A program made the position numbers and the translations under genes. Source: Streptomyces sp. CB00316 (GTDB taxonomy: Bacteria > Actinomycetota > Actinomycetes > Streptomycetales > Streptomycetaceae). From it: 64,000 nt of DNA. Location: the NCBI RefSeq assembly GCF_001905595.1, contig NZ_LIXI01000007.1:62001-126000 (forward strand), given 5' to 3'. Positions 25,866-33,137 of the stretch are shown piece by piece; within the stretch, counting starts at the first letter, position 1; each line of letters begins with the position of its first letter. A model generated the notes under the pieces. The model saw nothing but the letters and a program-made list of their open reading frames with translations. It did no database searches and was not told the DNA's origin.

Positions 25866-27041
25866 TCACCCGATCCGTGACAGCGCCCCGGCCACGGCCG
25901 CCAGGTCCGGGCCGGAGGCCAGGCCCGCGTGGTACAGGCGCAGTTGGTCCGCGCCGAGCGAGGCGGCGTGGGCCGCGTCGCGCTCCAGGGTGGCCGGGCT
26001 GCCGCCCATGCCGCTGACCACGCCGAAGTTGGCCGCGAGCACTCCGGTGCGGCCCGTGAACGGCCCGAGAACCGTCTCCCGTACGGCGTCGGGCCCCGTG
26101 CAGGGCAGGACGACGCCGTCCGCCACGGCGAGGATGTGGCCGGGGTCCACGCCGGCGTTGGCGCCGGTGCGGTACGGGGCGGGGTCGGCGTGCAGCAGCA
26201 CCTGGAAGCCCGGCGGGGCCTCGGCCCGTACGGCGGCGACGGCCGACTCCTGCAACGTACGGGCCACCCGGCCGCGCCAGCGCCAGGTGGCGTCCGCGAG
26301 ACCGGGGCCCAGCAGCTTGCCGACGCCGTCCCAGCCGGACTCCGTGGAGCCGCTGCCGGACCAGGCCGGTTCCAGGGCGCGGCGGACGGCGGCGGCCAGT
26401 TCGTCCGGGTCGGCGCCGGCCTCCCCGTACCCCTGGCGGCACTCCGCGCAGAAGCAGAGCGACATCAGGTACTGCGCCGCGTCGCCGAGGCCGACGCCGC
26501 TGACCTTGTCGTGGGCGTGGAGATGGGCGAAGCCGTACCAGCCACAGGACTCCAGCTCGGTGCCGCGCGCGCCGGGCCGGGCGGCGGCATCGGCGGCCAG
26601 GTCCACGAGGTAGGCGCGGACGGCGGGGCGGGCGATGCAGGGGGCCCAGGGGTAGCGGTCCCCGTACGCGTTGACGACCGAGGTGTCCGGGTGCTCGGCG
26701 CCCAGGCGGGAGTTGTGCGCGAGGACGACCCAGCTGTGCACCTCGAGACCGGCGGCGGCCAGCGCCTCGGCCGCCTCGCCGTACGGGTCTTCGCCCACCA
26801 TCCAGCTCTGCCGGTACGGGGCGAGGGCGCGCCCCGCCCAGCGGTCCGGGTCCGGCGGGTGGAGGACTGCGGCGTGTTCGGCTGTGACGATGCGGTGGGC
26901 GGGGTGGCGGGGGGTCAGGGCCCGGGTGGAGTGGTAGGCGGAGGCGAGGGTGACCTGCCGGACGCCGAGGTCGGCGATGCGGGCGGCGGCGGCCGGGTCC
27001 CCGACCACGTCCCACGGGTAGAGGAAAGCGCTCGCCTTCAC
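25866..27041 (-). CDS. Uncharacterised alanine-rich protein, TIM-barrel-like
   Basis: This 391-residue soluble protein of unknown function starts at GTG 27041, overlapping the stop of the upstream dehydratase remnant (GTGA). Features such as IADLGVRQVTLASAYHS, LEVHSWVVLAHNSRLG, LESCGWYGFAHLHAHDK and LFLCAECRQGYG-like CFCAECRQGYG suggest a glycoside-hydrolase-like (beta/alpha)8 barrel with a two-Cys site. The context (dehydratase, ketoglutarate semialdehyde dehydrogenase, IclR) points to sugar or sugar-acid metabolism. No catalytic residues can be named with confidence. Confidence 0.7.
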   Translation of the reverse strand: MKASAFLYPWDVVGDPAAAARIADLGVRQVTLASAYHSTRALTPRHPAHRIVTAEHAAVLHPPDPDRWAGRALAPYRQSWMVGEDPYGEAAEALAAAGLEVHSWVVLAHNSRLGAEHPDTSVVNAYGDRYPWAPCIARPAVRAYLVDLAADAAARPGARGTELESCGWYGFAHLHAHDKVSGVGLGDAAQYLMSLCFCAECRQGYGEAGADPDELAAAVRRALEPAWSGSGSTESGWDGVGKLLGPGLADATWRWRGRVARTLQESAVAAVRAEAPPGFQVLLHADPAPYRTGANAGVDPGHILAVADGVVLPCTGPDAVRETVLGPFTGRTGVLAANFGVVSGMGGSPATLERDAAHAASLGADQLRLYHAGLASGPDLAAVAGALSRIG

Positions 27042-27349
27042 GCCCGCTCCCCCGTTCCCCGCTCGCCTTCGGAGGCGCGCCCGGCCAGCAGGGCGCGGCC
27101 GCTCGCGATGAGGTCCTTGACGTGAGCGGCGGGCGGCTCGGTGAGCGGGGTGCGCACCTCGCCGACGTCCAGGCCCTGGAGCCGGACGCCCGCCTTGACC
27201 AGGGAGACGGCGTAAACGTCGATCCCGGCGCGCACGGGGGCCCTGAAGACGTCGAGGTCGACGGTGCCGTCCGGTCCGTAGGCGGTCACGGGGAAGAGGA
27301 GCGGCCCGGCGACTTCGCTGAGTCGGGCGGCGAGGGGGGCTGAGGTCAC
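27038..27349 (-). pseudogene. 5-dehydro-4-deoxyglucarate dehydratase remnant with internal deletion
   Basis: The 103-residue frame has the N-terminus of a DHDPS-family dehydratase (LLFPVTAYGPDGTVDLDVF, residues 17-35). At about residue 45 it jumps directly to the C-terminal end (YAVSLVKAGVRLQGLDVGEV, then PLTEPPAAHVKDLI). Full enzymes are about 300 residues, so roughly 200 residues including the Schiff-base lysine and catalytic Tyr are missing, while the frame is kept. It cannot catalyse dehydration of keto-deoxyglucarate. It is coupled by GTGA to the downstream unknown gene, so it may persist as a leader for that gene. Confidence 0.78.
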
Positions 27350-27538
27350 GGGCGCTCCCTGAGCAGATTCAAGCGTGCACGAATCTGACCGGTGTACATA
27401 TTTCTGAACACGGCAACGTTAGAGCAGCTCTTGATGGCGGGTCAAGGCCGAGGAGGCCTCCTGACGCACCTCGCCTCACCGCTGACACGTCCACGCATAT
27501 GAATGGACTGGGGACCGCCGGAGCGGCAGGATGCGGAC
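27350..27538 (-). promoter_or_regulatory. Promoter region with IclR-like box
   Basis: This gap lies upstream of the dehydratase remnant. TATTTCTGAACACGG at 27400-27414 shares TTCTGAACA with the box beside the aldehyde dehydrogenase (23269-23277). No gene is seen. Confidence 0.45.
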
Positions 27539-27759
27539 ATGCCGCGGCCTTCCGGATTCCAGTACGAACAGCACGGCGACCGGAGCGTCATCGTCACCCA
27601 CCACGGCCGCCCGGCGGGCACCCTGCGCGGCGGCCGGGCGGAGAGGTTCCTGGCCGAGGTGGCAGCGGGCGACGCACAGAGGGTGAGGGCGCGCTGACCG
27701 GCGCGTACAAGCACGGCAACGAACGCACGGCCCGCGACCACCCGCGCAACCGCCGCTGA
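27539..27759 (+). pseudogene. Frameshifted small conserved protein
   Basis: ATG 27539 begins MPRPSGFQYEQHGDRSVIV and reads HHGRPAGTLRGGRAERFLAEV, but stops at 27697 after VRAR. The neighbouring frame continues without a gap as LTGAYKHGNERTARDHPRNR to a stop at 27759. Joining the two after a single missing base near 27687 gives a protein of about 73 residues. From memory, a small Streptomyces protein has this same overall shape. Either the gene is broken or the base is a sequencing error. Function unknown. Confidence 0.55.
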
Positions 27760-27835
27760 GCGTCGCGGAGGGCGGCATGCCGGACAGCCGCAAAGGTAAG
27801 GGAACGGCAAAGCGGGGTCGTTCGTTACCCCGTGC

Positions 27836-29047
27836 ATGACCGCAATGACCCCCGGCTCGAACATCCCTCTCTCCGCCGTCCGTGTGGCGGTGGACGTCGC
27901 CGCTCCGGTGCGGCTCGACGTCTCGGGCCTGCTGCTCACCGCCGACGGCAAGGTGCGCTCCGACGACGACTTCATCTTCTACAACCAGCCCTCCGGCCCC
28001 GGTGTGACCTACCGCGCCGGCGGGGGCTCCGCACCCGACGCCATCGTGGTGGACACCACCGCGGTCCCGCCCGGCATCGAGAAGATCGTCGTCACCGCGA
28101 GCCCCGACGCCGCAGGCCAGACCTTCCAGGGCATCGAGCCCACCGCCACCGTGCGCAACGCCGACGACGGCGCCGCGCTCGCCACGTTCACCCCGCCCCA
28201 GCTGGGCGGCGAGACGGCGCTCGTGGTCATCGAGGTGTACCGGCGCAACGGCGCCTGGAAGGCCCGCGCGGTCGGCCAGGGGTATGCGAACGGACTGGCC
28301 GGCATCGCCACGGACTTCGGCGTATCGGTCGAGGAGCCGGCCGCCCCGCCGGTCCCGGCCGCGGCCGCCCCGGTGGCTCCGGCGGCCGCCCCGGTCGACC
28401 CGAGGATCGCCCCGCCGGCCCCCGCCGCTCCCCCGGCACCGCCCGCAGCCCCGCCCGCCGCCGCTGCCGGGAAGATCAACCTCGACAAGGGCCGGGTCAA
28501 CCTCCAGAAGAACCAGACCGTCTCCCTGGTCAAGGGCGGCGCCCCGCTCCTCTCCCAGGTCAAGATGGGCCTGGGCTGGGAGCCCGCGTTCCGCGGCAAG
28601 GACATCGACCTGGACGCCTCGGTCATCGCCTACGGCCCCAACCGGAACCACCTGGACAGCTGCTACTTCGGCAAGCTCTCCATCCTCAACGGGGCGATCA
28701 AGCACTCCGGCGACAACCTCACGGGTGAGGGCGCCGGGGATGACGAGACGATCGTCGTGGACCTGGGCCGCATCCCGGCCGAGGCGACGGGCCTGGTCTT
28801 CACGGTGAACTCGTTCACCGGCCAGAAGTTCAGCGAGGTCGCCAAGGCCTACTGCCGCCTGATCGACGCGGCCACCGGCGAGGAGCTGGTCCGCTTCGAC
28901 CTGACCGGCGCCGAGCCGCAGACCGGCGTCATGATGGCCAAGCTGATCAAGCAGTTCACCGGCGAGTGGGAGATGACGGCGATGGGCGAGTTCGTGAAGT
29001 CACGCACCGTACGGGGCATGGTGAAGCCCGCCGCCAAGTCCCTCTGA
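27836..29047 (+). CDS. Protein with two TerD domains
   Basis: This 403-residue protein has a first TerD-like domain (residues 8-165; SDDDFIFYNQPSGPGV), a Pro/Ala-rich linker (170-215), and a second TerD domain (218-400; INLDKGRVNLQKNQTVSL, GDNLTGEGAGDDETIVVDL, MAKLIKQFTGEWEMTAMGEF). TerD domains bind calcium through acidic loops such as GEGAGDDE. The family is linked to tellurite and stress resistance and, in Streptomyces, to development. ATG 27836 is used; ATG 27845 is equally possible. A strong terminator follows. Confidence 0.88.
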   Translation: MTAMTPGSNIPLSAVRVAVDVAAPVRLDVSGLLLTADGKVRSDDDFIFYNQPSGPGVTYRAGGGSAPDAIVVDTTAVPPGIEKIVVTASPDAAGQTFQGIEPTATVRNADDGAALATFTPPQLGGETALVVIEVYRRNGAWKARAVGQGYANGLAGIATDFGVSVEEPAAPPVPAAAAPVAPAAAPVDPRIAPPAPAAPPAPPAAPPAAAAGKINLDKGRVNLQKNQTVSLVKGGAPLLSQVKMGLGWEPAFRGKDIDLDASVIAYGPNRNHLDSCYFGKLSILNGAIKHSGDNLTGEGAGDDETIVVDLGRIPAEATGLVFTVNSFTGQKFSEVAKAYCRLIDAATGEELVRFDLTGAEPQTGVMMAKLIKQFTGEWEMTAMGEFVKSRTVRGMVKPAAKSL

Positions 29048-29099
29048 CCTCCGGGGCCCGGTAGCCCCTGGAGGCCTGGTGAGCCCGGGCAACAACGGC

Positions 29100-29135
29100 A
29101 TCCGGGGCACCTGATGTGATTCAGGTGCCCCGGAT
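29100..29135. terminator. Terminator between convergent TerD and Tudor-like genes
   Basis: A perfect 15-bp stem, ATCCGGGGCACCTGA with its complement, closes a 6-nt loop. It lies 52 bp after the TerD stop and 38 bp after the opposing gene's stop. Confidence 0.88.
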
Positions 29136-29173
29136 CCGGAGAAGACGGACGCTGCTCGTGCTCGTGCGGTGTC

Positions 29174-29404
29174 TCAGAGCTTGGTCAGTTTGGAGTACGG
29201 GCTCAGGATCCTCCCCTGTCGCCCGGAGAAGTCGATGAGGACTGCGTCGTTGTCGCCCTCGACAGCAAGGATTCTGCCGAGCCCGAACTGGTCGTGCGAC
29301 ACCCTGTCGCCCACATCGAAGCATTCGACCGGTGGGGCGTCCTGGGCCGGGCGGTTGAAGGGACTGGAAGGCAGGTATCGCCGGGAGCCGGCTGACTGTT
29401 TCAT
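29174..29404 (-). CDS. Small Tudor/KOW-like domain protein
   Basis: This 76-residue protein has FDVGDRVSHDQFGLGRILAV followed by a short strand and SGRQGRILSPYSKLTKL. The VGDRVxHxxFGLG pattern is the small beta-barrel found at the C-terminus of UvrD/PcrA-type helicases, where it contacts RNA polymerase. Here it stands alone, so a polymerase- or nucleic acid-binding role is possible but unproven. It shares a strand with the Ro60 gene 86 bp upstream. Confidence 0.75.
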   Translation of the reverse strand: MKQSAGSRRYLPSSPFNRPAQDAPPVECFDVGDRVSHDQFGLGRILAVEGDNDAVLIDFSGRQGRILSPYSKLTKL

Positions 29405-29489
29405 TAAGTCGAGTATGCGCCCTGTGAAGGCCCGACGCCATGCCCGTTTGCCGCCCGAGCCCCAGAAGTGCCGGATTCGTGACCCGTGC

Positions 29490-31079
29490 TCACCAGGGCC
29501 AGTCAGCGCTTACCCCCGCCTCCAGCAGCGGAACCATGCGGAACGCGGCGTCGGAAAGCCCCCCGAACGTGTGGCGGTTTCCGTCGCCCGACGGGGCGTG
29601 GCCGAGCCGGTATCCGGCCAGGTTCCAGGTGTAGACGGGCACCGTGTCCGGAACGCTCCGGGTGGCATCGCCACGGTGAGTGTACGACGCCTGCTCGTCG
29701 GTGACGATGAGCACCCGGTCGTGGCCCCGGTAGTGGCGCTCCACCGCCCGCACGGTGTCGGTGCCGCCCAGGTTGCCGAAGCGCTCCAGGACCCTGAGCA
29801 CCGACTCGCCCGTGCGGTACGTCACCGGCGCGCTGGTCGTGCCGAACTCCACCAGGTCCGCGTCGGCTGCGCGCAGCGCGAGGGCGGCGCCGAAGACGGC
29901 GGCCGCGTCGGCCCGGTTCAGCTGGGAGCGCTCGGAGAGCCGTGACCACATGGAACCGGAGCGGTCGACCAGGACCAGGGTGCGGCCGGGCAGCGCCGGG
30001 ACCTGGCTGAGCGAGTGGCCGAGCGCCTGCTCCAGCGGGTACGCCCAGCGCAGCGAGGGCGCGTGCCGGTGGGCGGCCAGGTAGCGGAAGGGGAACTGCC
30101 GGGACGCGGCGACGGCCTCGGGGTCGCTGATCCGTTCCGCCGCCCCGGCCGCGACCTCGTCGCTCACCCCGGCCTCGTCGAAGTTCCGGAGGTTGCGCAC
30201 GAGCGCCATCGTCCCCATGGAGGGGATGACCGCCTCCCACGCCGCCGCGTCCATCGGCCCCTGCAGCCAGCCCGCCAGCGCTTCCCAGGTCATCCCGGCC
30301 TCGGCCAGCCGCTCGGCGCCGCCGGGCCCGGTGACGACGGCGCGACGCTCGGCGACCGGCAGCTCCATGAGGGCCCGGTGGGCGGTCAGGGTGCGGTCGT
30401 CGAGGGGCGGCGCGGCGTTCTCGGGCCGGTGCCTGCGGTCCAGCGCGTACCGGAACAGCTCGCCCTGCCAGGGCTTGGCCGGGTCCGGCGCGGCGTGCAC
30501 CAGGTTGAGGACGTCACCGAAGCGGAAGGCCTTGGACGCGGTGTCGTACTTCAGCAGCACCCGGCCGGTGTAGAGGCGGCGTACGGCATCGGCGATGCCC
30601 CGCTTGACGGGCTTGGGCAGAGCACGGCCGTAGCGGGAGGTCCAGTAGCCGAGCAGCTCGCCCGGCTCGTCGGCGCGCAGCAGTACGGAGTCGATGACCT
30701 GCCGGTTCGTCGGCCCCTCGGTGCACCCCGCGTCCAGCCGCGCCTTCACGTACTCCGCGCCGCCGACCAGCGAGGCGGTCCGCATCTGCCCGTCGCGGCG
30801 CAGCCAGTGGAGGAGCCCCGCGGTCCAGGCGGGGTCTTCGACGGCGAGGCGGCGCACGAGGACGGCGAACCGGGTGTCGCGCTCCTCGCCGCCCTCGTAG
30901 AAGGTCTCCTGCGCCACGAAGTTGGCGACGGCGAGAAGGAAGAGCTCGGACCGGGCGTCCCGCACACGCCCGGTCCCGCCCTGGTGGTTGGCCGCGAGCG
31001 CACCGGTCGTGGTGACGGGCGAGGTGGGCCGCGAAAGGACGGTACGGAGCTGGGTGACGCGCTGGTTGAAGCGGGCCAT
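29490..31079 (-). CDS. TROVE-domain Ro60 orthologue (Rsr)
   Basis: This 529-residue RNA-binding ring protein has the TROVE HEAT-repeat ring (residues 1-355) followed by a von Willebrand A domain. The MIDAS motif is D372-x-S374-x-S376 (LVDRSGSMWS), with LGGTDTVRAV and VLIVTDEQASY supplying the other metal-site residues. Bacterial Ro60 binds Y RNA on the ring's outer face and takes misfolded or decaying RNA into the central hole, often with polynucleotide phosphorylase. An RNA with Y RNA architecture lies immediately upstream on the same strand (31135-31293). The start is ATG 31079. No rtcB/rtcA genes are next to it. Confidence 0.93.
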   Translation of the reverse strand: MARFNQRVTQLRTVLSRPTSPVTTTGALAANHQGGTGRVRDARSELFLLAVANFVAQETFYEGGEERDTRFAVLVRRLAVEDPAWTAGLLHWLRRDGQMRTASLVGGAEYVKARLDAGCTEGPTNRQVIDSVLLRADEPGELLGYWTSRYGRALPKPVKRGIADAVRRLYTGRVLLKYDTASKAFRFGDVLNLVHAAPDPAKPWQGELFRYALDRRHRPENAAPPLDDRTLTAHRALMELPVAERRAVVTGPGGAERLAEAGMTWEALAGWLQGPMDAAAWEAVIPSMGTMALVRNLRNFDEAGVSDEVAAGAAERISDPEAVAASRQFPFRYLAAHRHAPSLRWAYPLEQALGHSLSQVPALPGRTLVLVDRSGSMWSRLSERSQLNRADAAAVFGAALALRAADADLVEFGTTSAPVTYRTGESVLRVLERFGNLGGTDTVRAVERHYRGHDRVLIVTDEQASYTHRGDATRSVPDTVPVYTWNLAGYRLGHAPSGDGNRHTFGGLSDAAFRMVPLLEAGVSADWPW

Positions 31080-31134
31080 GAGAATTCCCCCGAATTCCTG
31101 AATCCTGGTTCGTGGGGAGGACGCGGCGGCGGAA

Positions 31135-31293
31135 CGGGGTGCCCGAGATCGGGGCCGTTGAACGACCCGGGGTCGACGCCGGAGAACATTCTGGTGCTCT
31201 ACCCACTTGAGCTACCGGCCGAAGCCGGGCGGGACTCGAACCCGCAACCGCCAGATCAAGGAAGTATCCGTCGTCTGCGCACCGGGCACCCCG
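31135..31293 (-). ncRNA. Y RNA, YrlA-like, with circularly permuted tRNA module
   Basis: Read 5' to 3' on the minus strand, CGGGGTGCCCG (31293-31283) pairs perfectly with CGGGCACCCCG (31145-31135) to close an 11-bp terminal stem. Inside, GACG-A-CGGA pairs with TCCG-G-CGTC. The apical part (31255-31190) holds every arm of a tRNA in permuted order. TCTGG is the anticodon 3' strand and CGGTT the variable loop. A 17-nt T arm with TTCGAGT loop follows. Acceptor strands CCGGC and GCCGG are joined by TTCG. Then come TA as U8/A9, a 17-nt D arm with a GG-containing loop, A26, and CCAGA closing the anticodon stem. This matches bacterial Y RNAs that mimic tRNA. The ends are inferred from base pairing; the transcript may be longer. 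Confidence 0.85.
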
Positions 31294-31544
31294 GCGCTCG
31301 CGCCTCCCGAGATCAACAGTGGCTGCGGCGTATTTCGTTGGAAGAAGGAGCCGCCGCCTTCGCACCGGGAGGTGCATGTCCATGACCTTAGAGAACAACC
31401 TCCGGAGGCGCGAAGGGATTTCCGTGCGCAACCGGAGGTACGGTCCAGCTCGCCGGACACCTTCGTAGTCCGGCCGCTCAGGAGGCGCCCTGACCGCGAG
31501 TGACCGCCGCTGTCGATGTCAGCGACACCTGAGCTACGCCCTCC
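31294..31544 (-). other. Structured intergenic region upstream of the Y RNA
   Basis: This 251-bp stretch between the 496-residue protein gene and the Y RNA has no credible gene. On the minus strand it holds a GCTCAGG/CCTGAGC long-range stem (31528-31534 with 31476-31482) enclosing a 7-bp hairpin at 31506-31526. There is also a perfect 7-bp GCCGGAC/GTCCGGC hairpin (31452-31474) and a CCTCCGG...CCGGAGG stem (31399-31438). It may include the Y RNA promoter, the upstream gene's terminator, or a second small RNA. Confidence 0.5.
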
Positions 31545-33035
31545 TCAGCGCCCCGTGCGCGACCGGGCCTTGAACGCGGCCTTCCGGGCGTCCTTCGCCG
31601 CCTTCTTGTCGCTGTGCAGGCGGCCCATGGCCTCCAGCACAGCGCCGGTGGCCGGGTGGTCGACGCGCCAGACCTTGTCGAAGAAGCCGCTGTGCTGGGC
31701 GGAGAGCCCCTCGATCAGTCCCTGGAGCTCGTCGAGTTCGCCGTCCGCGTCCAGTTGGGCGGCGATCGTGTCGATGGCCAGCCAGAAGATCATGGCCTCC
31801 GGCGGGGGCGGGATGTCGGACGCGCCGTGCTCGGCGAGCCAGACCCGGGCCAGGCCGCCGAGTTCCTGGTCGCCGAGGACCGCGCGTACGGCGGGTTCGG
31901 CCTCCTCACCGGCGAGGGCGAGTGCCTGCTGGCAGTTGAGGCGGCGCAGCGGGGCGCCCTCGTCCGTGCCGCGCGCCGCCGCCAGCAGTTCGGCTGCCGC
32001 CGCGACCGCGCCCTGGGGGCCGCGCCCGGCGAGCCACAGCTGGATCTCGGCGCGGGCGGCGGCCTCCGGGTAGTGCGCGATGCCGTCGAGGAGGGCGTCG
32101 GCGCCCTTGTCGGCGAGGTCGCCGACGGCGGGGGCGTCCACCCCGGCCTCCAGCATCCGGGCCCGGACGCCGTACAGGCCGAGCGGGGTGAGCTTGACCA
32201 TCCCGTACCGGGTGACGTCCTCCTCGTCGGCCCCGGCGGCGGAGGCGTCCGCCGTCTCGCCCTCCTCGACCATCAACGCCTCGTCGACCGGCTGGTATTC
32301 GACGATCCCGATGGGTTCGAGGAGCCGGAACTGGTCGTCGAGCCGCATCATCGCCTCGGACACCTGCTCCAGGATGTCGTCGGTGGGCTCGCCCATGTCG
32401 TCGGGGACGATCATCGACGCGGCGAGGGCGGGCAGCGGCACCGGGCCCTCGCCCGCGCCGTTGTCCGCGAGGGTGAGCAGGTAGAGGTTGCCGAGGACCC
32501 CGTCGAGGAACTCCGCCTCCGACTCCGGGTCCCAGTCCAGGGCGTCGAAGTCGATCGAGCCGTCCTCACCGACGAGGTCCGCGAAGTCGTCCAGGACGGG
32601 CGCGGTGGCGTCGGCGTGCACGGCGTCGAGGCCGTCGAGCCAGATCCCGAGGATGTCCTGCGGGGAGCCGGAGGTGAGCAGCGCCAGGCTCTCGCCCGCG
32701 GTGACGGTGCCCTCGGCCTCCGTGTCCTCCGAGCCCTCCGGGAGCTCCCCCTCCTCCGGGTCCGTCACGTCGAGGAGCCCGGTGTCCACGGCGAGCCGCC
32801 AGGCCTCGCCGGCGTACGCGGCGCCCTCCTCGTCGGCGGGGAGGCCGAGGTGCTCGGCGGCGGTGGGCAGTTGCTCCTCGACGAGTTCGCCGCCCGCGCC
32901 GACACGGGTGTCCGGGCCGGCCCAGCGGGCGAGCTTCACGGCGCGCACGAACAGCGGTGCGGCGAGTGCGTCCCGCGCCAGTTCGGCCTCGGAGTGCAGC
33001 CGCACCGGCGGCAGGATGGGGCGCTCTGCGGACAT
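31545..33035 (-). CDS. Conserved actinobacterial protein of unknown function (496 aa)
   Basis: This is a soluble, strongly acidic protein with a short basic C-terminal tail (SDKKAAKDARKAAFKARSR). The N-terminal half resembles a helical repeat region (AAPLFVRAVKLARWAG; EEGAAYAGEAWRLAVDTGLL). The middle holds winged-helix-like YGMVKLTPLGLYGVR. No catalytic motif is seen. It lies directly upstream of the Y RNA/Ro60 locus on the same strand, but a functional link is only a possibility. Confidence 0.75.
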   Translation of the reverse strand: MSAERPILPPVRLHSEAELARDALAAPLFVRAVKLARWAGPDTRVGAGGELVEEQLPTAAEHLGLPADEEGAAYAGEAWRLAVDTGLLDVTDPEEGELPEGSEDTEAEGTVTAGESLALLTSGSPQDILGIWLDGLDAVHADATAPVLDDFADLVGEDGSIDFDALDWDPESEAEFLDGVLGNLYLLTLADNGAGEGPVPLPALAASMIVPDDMGEPTDDILEQVSEAMMRLDDQFRLLEPIGIVEYQPVDEALMVEEGETADASAAGADEEDVTRYGMVKLTPLGLYGVRARMLEAGVDAPAVGDLADKGADALLDGIAHYPEAAARAEIQLWLAGRGPQGAVAAAAELLAAARGTDEGAPLRRLNCQQALALAGEEAEPAVRAVLGDQELGGLARVWLAEHGASDIPPPPEAMIFWLAIDTIAAQLDADGELDELQGLIEGLSAQHSGFFDKVWRVDHPATGAVLEAMGRLHSDKKAAKDARKAAFKARSRTGR

Positions 33036-33137
33036 CGGGAGTTCTCCTCGGTGCGTGCGCGGGAACGTACGGAGTGCGTACGCGGTTCAGCCGTCCAAGC
33101 CTAGACGTCATTCGCCGCCCGCCGTCCGGCGCGCCCT
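33036..33137. promoter_or_regulatory. Intergenic gap, no distinct element seen
   Basis: About 100 bp between two minus-strand genes. It should carry the promoter of the 496-residue protein gene. No palindrome or hairpin stands out. Confidence 0.3.

Noticed and set aside
31190..31255. An ordinary tRNA gene
   Set aside because: The T arm precedes the D arm on the coding strand, the acceptor stem is closed by UUCG, and no anticodon loop connects the anticodon-stem strands within the module. It is a permuted tRNA-like part of a larger RNA.
30514..31431. Long minus-strand frame across the Y RNA region
   Set aside because: Arg/Pro-rich composition, overlaps the Ro60 gene in another frame and the RNA element; typical of shadow frames in high-GC DNA.
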